Shown: in pieces, positions 30,759-33,269 of the stretch
Layout of the letters: each line of letters starts with the position of its first letter
How positions within the stretch are numbered: position 1 is the stretch's first letter
Virus record (IMG/VR): IMGVR_UViG_3300028025_002126
Location: 1 to 33,269 of that record
Origin: a virus
Direction: 5' to 3' (one strand)
DNA length: 33,269 nucleotides
Notes under the pieces: model-generated
The model's database searches: none
What the model saw: the letters and a program-made list of their open reading frames with translations, nothing else
What the model was told of the DNA's origin: nothing
Program-made: the position numbers and the translations under genes

Positions 30759-31514
30759 ATGTATTACTACAAATTCAATATTGCCGATTGGCATCTCGCA
30801 ACAAGTCATCTAAGTCTAGAAGAAGAAGCGATCTACTTTAGGCTCATAAATTATTATTACGACACAGAACAAGCTATCCCAGAAGAAACCCAGTCGGTTA
30901 TTAGGCGGTTAAGACTCGGTTCTTACTCGGAAATTGTTGGGATTATTCTCAAAGAATTTTTTACTTTGGAATCAGATGGATGGCATCATAAGCGCTGTGA
31001 TGATGAGATTTCTCAGTACCATGACAAAGCAGAAGTCAATCAGGTAAACGGTAAGAAGGGTGGTAGACCTAAGAAAACCCAATCGGTTTCCAAAGATAAC
31101 CCAGACATAACCTTAACCAAGAACCATAAACCATTAACCATAAACCATAGTATAGATGTCGCTAAAGCTCCCAAAGCCAAAAGATTGTCTTTAGAAGAAC
31201 TGCCAAAAGAATGGGAAGATTTTTGCAAGAAGGAAAGATCAGACCTAAAACCTTTGAATGTCTGGAATCAATTTAAAGACTATTGGATCGCTCAAGGTGG
31301 ACAGAAGGGTACTAAGCTGGACTGGTTCGCAACTTGGAGAAACTGGGTTAGAAGCCAGAGAGTAGAATCTGTAAGAACAATTGATAAGCCTACAATCCAA
31401 TGGCATCAGACTCTAGGCGGTGTTATGGCAAAAGGTAAGGAGCTAGGCATTGAACCAAAAGCAGGTGAAACAGAAGGGCAGTACCGACAAAGACTTATTT
31501 CAGCAGGAGCATAG
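30759..31514 (+). CDS. DUF1376 replication protein
   Basis: The 251-residue protein begins with a DUF1376 domain (YYYKFNIADWHLATSHLSLE, then YFRLINYYYDTEQAIPEE), common in phage replisome-organiser proteins. A linker with Lys/Asn and NGKKGGRPKK follows, then a C-terminal block LPKEWEDFCKKERSDLKPLN with FKDYWIAQGGQKGTKLDWFA, seen in related phage proteins. It likely binds the phage origin and recruits host helicase, but no helicase-loader partner is visible. GAAGGAAAG upstream is an excellent ribosome site, lying in the structured leader. Confidence 0.83.
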   Translation: MYYYKFNIADWHLATSHLSLEEEAIYFRLINYYYDTEQAIPEETQSVIRRLRLGSYSEIVGIILKEFFTLESDGWHHKRCDDEISQYHDKAEVNQVNGKKGGRPKKTQSVSKDNPDITLTKNHKPLTINHSIDVAKAPKAKRLSLEELPKEWEDFCKKERSDLKPLNVWNQFKDYWIAQGGQKGTKLDWFATWRNWVRSQRVESVRTIDKPTIQWHQTLGGVMAKGKELGIEPKAGETEGQYRQRLISAGA

Positions 31515-31671
31515 GAAACAATGCGAGGCTAGATTTGCTCTTAGTCTGCCTTTGCAAGCCAGAAGATTGTATCTGGCTAATGTTGAAAGCAAGAGAGGAA
31601 AACTAGCTAGACTTGAACTTGAATCGGAGATGATTACACAATGGACAAAGAACAAATCAACCAGAGCATGA
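31450..31671 (+). CDS. Small conserved phage protein (73 aa), TTG start
   Basis: TTG 31450 is supported by AAGGAG 7 bases upstream, within the DUF1376 gene. After a polar N-terminus, the core DLFQQEHRKQCEARFALSLP (15-34) continues with LQARRLYLANVESKRGKLAR and a Trp-containing helix end. I have seen this pattern immediately after DUF1376 genes in many phages; role unknown, possibly a replisome helper. The last 31 bases overlap the next gene. Confidence 0.7.
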   Translation: MNQKQVKQKGSTDKDLFQQEHRKQCEARFALSLPLQARRLYLANVESKRGKLARLELESEMITQWTKNKSTRA

Positions 31672-31997
31672 CAACTATAGACCCTAACAAGGCTGTTAGT
31701 TTCATCATTGAAAATGCACCTAAGTATGCCGAGGCTAAAAGCCAAAGGGTTTACCTAGAGAACTTCTTGAAGGTTAAGAAGGCTGACTTGGTAATCAGGT
31801 GCAATGAAAGCACAATCACCAGAGCAGAGCATTATGCCTTGGCTCATCCTGATTACTTGGTTATTGTTGAAGGAATTAAGGTAGCTATGCTAGAGGAAGA
31901 AAAGCTCAAATACTTCCTAGAGGCTGCCAAGTTAAGAGCTGAAATCTGGCGCACTACAGAGGCATCTAACAGAAATCAGGATCGAGCTACAAGATGA
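31641..31997 (+). CDS. Conserved phage protein, helical (118 aa)
   Basis: The 118-residue protein contains VSFIIENAPKYAEAKSQRVY (19-38), FLKVKKADLVIRCNEST and a second helical block HYALAHPDYLVIVEGIKVAM, then AKLRAEIWRTTEASNRNQ. This pattern recurs in phage replication neighbourhoods, with unknown role. No enzymatic residues are obvious. It overlaps both neighbours (31 and 4 bases). Confidence 0.65.
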   Translation: MDKEQINQSMTTIDPNKAVSFIIENAPKYAEAKSQRVYLENFLKVKKADLVIRCNESTITRAEHYALAHPDYLVIVEGIKVAMLEEEKLKYFLEAAKLRAEIWRTTEASNRNQDRATR

Positions 31998-32431
31998 ATG
32001 GTAATAACTCCTACTCTCAGAGAAACTCTGGTAGAAATCTAGGTGAGGAGTTGTTTGAGCAATACTGTGAAAGTAAACAGGTATTTTTTAGAAGGCTTGG
32101 CTTTGATGAAAAGAAAGATCCTATTCCTAATTTTTATTCCATTAGTCCTCTTGTTAGGAATCTTCCTGACTATATCGTTTGTAGTAACAAAGGCACAAGA
32201 TTGGTTAGTGTCAAAGGTACTGCAAATATCAAAGCATCTGAAGTAGCCATGATTCCTCAGTTTTTAGAGTGGTATCACAGCAGAGAGTGTCCTCTTTGGT
32301 ATGCCTTCTGCTTTTCTGGGCAAAATACTCCTACCTTCAGAACCCCTGACCAAGTGATTGAATTGTACCAACAAGCGACAGATAAGCAATGGAATGATGG
32401 GGTTAAATACAGGACTTTGAATCTTGACTAA
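31994..32431 (+). CDS. Putative PD-(D/E)XK nuclease
   Basis: The 145-residue protein has an N-terminal helix with Glu (NLGEELFEQYCESKQ), then PDYIV with Asp59 and VSVKGT (71-76) with Lys74, a layout like the PD-(D/E)XK core, although the Glu expected two residues before Lys is Ser here. Further C-terminal aromatic-rich segments (WYHSRECPLWYAFCFSGQ) follow. It may be a Holliday junction resolvase-type or a degenerate nuclease. Start ATG 31994 overlaps the upstream gene (ATGA). Confidence 0.55.
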   Translation: MNGNNSYSQRNSGRNLGEELFEQYCESKQVFFRRLGFDEKKDPIPNFYSISPLVRNLPDYIVCSNKGTRLVSVKGTANIKASEVAMIPQFLEWYHSRECPLWYAFCFSGQNTPTFRTPDQVIELYQQATDKQWNDGVKYRTLNLD

Positions 32432-32693
32432 AGCGCAGAAAGAACACTATGACAAAATTGCTAGACTTGGGTGCATATTATGTAGACATCTCGAACTTGG
32501 AGAAACCCCTTGTGAAATCCATCATATTAGACGAGCAGGGAAAAGAGATACAGCACCAGTTATCGGACTCTGCCCATTCCACCATAGATTTGAGGGAGTT
32601 CATGGACTTGGTAGAAAAGCATTTGAAAAGAAGTATGGACTAACCGAAGAAGATTTGTTAGCACAAACAGAGGAATTATTATGCAAGCGATAG
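32424..32693 (+). CDS. Ref-type HNH/zinc nuclease
   Basis: TTG 32424 is the only early start in frame, with AGGA upstream. The 89-residue product has Cys17 and Cys20 (LGCILCRHLEL), HHIRRAGK (33-40), LCPFHH (49-54) and a downstream His60. This set of a zinc knuckle and an HNH-like core is that of the P1 Ref/phage Ref family, which cuts DNA at RecA-formed displacement loops. Family assignment is by motif order; RecA dependence is inference. It overlaps the upstream gene and the next gene by 8 and 13 bases. Confidence 0.75.
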   Translation: MTKAQKEHYDKIARLGCILCRHLELGETPCEIHHIRRAGKRDTAPVIGLCPFHHRFEGVHGLGRKAFEKKYGLTEEDLLAQTEELLCKR

Positions 32694-33269
32694 TTATAGC
32701 AACTAAGACAGGAAGATGTCTGCCAGTCCTACTAGAGTCAATTAACCAGTATGTACCAGATGATGTTGTCATCTACACAGCAGGTTATGACCATATTCTG
32801 CCAAACCACAGAACAATCACACTTCCTAATGACTTTGATAACTTTGGTGACTCCTACAATGCTGTAGTGGCAGAGGCATTTAAGGAGCATGATGAAATCA
32901 TTGTAGCTAATGACGATATTGTTTTAACACCACACTCCTACCTGTTGCTAGATCAGGATATAAAAAGATTAAAAGACCATTTAGCTAGGATTGATGTCAG
33001 TCCCAAGTTGGGATGGGTAGCAAGTCGCTCAGATTATGTCAGAGAAGCCCAAAATATCAGGTTTGGTACAGAAAGGCATGGAGACAAATACAAAGAAGAA
33101 TATTGCATTAATGAGGTAGAGGTTATCTCTCCACTATTTGCTTATATCTCTAAGGATGCTTGGGTAGATTTCAAACCTATTAATTGGTATAGTGATGACA
33201 TTCAATGCTTAGAAATGTTATCAATGGGATACCAAAACTTTATATCTAGAAGCTATGTCCACCATGTTG
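32681..33269 (+). CDS. Glycosyltransferase-like protein, 5' part
   Basis: ATG 32681 (GAGGA 7 bases upstream) opens a frame that runs off the window end; 196 residues are visible. It starts MQAIVIATKTGRCLPVLLES, a GT-A-like strand-turn. It has the metal-binding motif IIVANDDIVLTP (73-84), then helices and a C-terminal motif INWYSDDIQCLEMLSMGYQN that matches the acceptor-site helix with acidic residue. A divergent relative of the gene at 9452. Target unknown; probably glycosylation of virion, DNA or host glycans. Confidence 0.7.
   Translation, partial: MQAIVIATKTGRCLPVLLESINQYVPDDVVIYTAGYDHILPNHRTITLPNDFDNFGDSYNAVVAEAFKEHDEIIVANDDIVLTPHSYLLLDQDIKRLKDHLARIDVSPKLGWVASRSDYVREAQNIRFGTERHGDKYKEEYCINEVEVISPLFAYISKDAWVDFKPINWYSDDIQCLEMLSMGYQNFISRSYVHHV

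Noticed and set aside
1-33269. Circular contig, joining the end to the start
   Set aside because: Joining 33269 to 1 leaves the DUF6496 frame with an in-frame TAG (33247-33249) and no start codon, and ends the glycosyltransferase soon after the join; no terminal repeat is visible.
1-33269. Temperate lifestyle genes (integrase, CI-like repressor, attachment site)
   Set aside because: No tyrosine or serine recombinase motif, no CI/Cro pair, no tRNA-like attachment site; the winged-helix protein at 26995 alone is not evidence for lysogeny.

Overview
The window is most of the genome of a tailed bacteriophage, probably a podovirus. It has a P22/SU10-like portal, an SU10-type capsid protein, a head-tail adaptor, a P22 gp10-like tail nozzle and a run of glycine/alanine-rich virion proteins of the DNA-ejection type. 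It shows no tail sheath, no tape measure, no integrase and no lysogeny repressor. The base composition is AT-leaning and the genes are tightly packed, with many ATGA or TAATG stop-start overlaps. The lysis region implies a Gram-negative host. Relatives I recall are uncultured freshwater phages, so an aquatic (perhaps betaproteobacterial) host is inference only.

Layout. (1) 1-3218, rightward: a DUF6496 fragment, small unknown proteins, a SAM methyltransferase and a 521-residue protein resembling a segment of phage polyvalent proteins. (2) 3267-9071: packaging and head genes (small and large terminase, portal, scaffold, major capsid), closed by a hairpin terminator with a GAAA tetraloop. (3) 9126-21118: a glycosyltransferase-like protein, adaptor, tail fibres, a 20-residue-repeat protein, nozzle, GNAT-like protein and four probable internal virion proteins. 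(4) 21120-24377: a lysis region (XhlA-like peptide, two exported proteins, a membrane coiled-coil protein, 3-TM holin, GH24 lysozyme). (5) 24398-25755: a SprT-like metallopeptidase and an HTH-metallophosphoesterase fusion. (6) 25831-30284, leftward: an early-type cluster of about 18 mostly tiny genes. It includes a recombination set (ERF annealing protein, YqaJ exonuclease, SSB-like OB protein), a winged-helix regulator behind an operator-like repeat, and several small membrane or cysteine-rich peptides. (7) 30394-33269, rightward: VRR-NUC nuclease, DUF1376 replication protein, a PD-(D/E)XK-like nuclease, a Ref-type HNH nuclease and a second glycosyltransferase-like gene cut by the window end.

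How it fits together. No DNA polymerase, helicase or RNA polymerase is visible, so replication probably recruits host machinery through the DUF1376 protein. ERF, exonuclease and the OB protein would provide single-strand annealing recombination. Late genes run as one long rightward unit that meets the leftward early unit near 25.8 kb. The two early units diverge at about 30.3 kb.

Most interesting: an 89-nt untranslated leader at 30670-30758 that folds by hand into a three-stem structure with a pseudoknot next to the replication gene's ribosome binding site; two overlapping membrane-peptide genes at 26774-26994; an operator-like repeat at 27409-27438; a secreted protein with four 22-residue Cys-Cys repeats among the lysis genes; a structural protein with ten exact 20-residue repeats; and a small gene at 29394-29523 that looks broken by one base.
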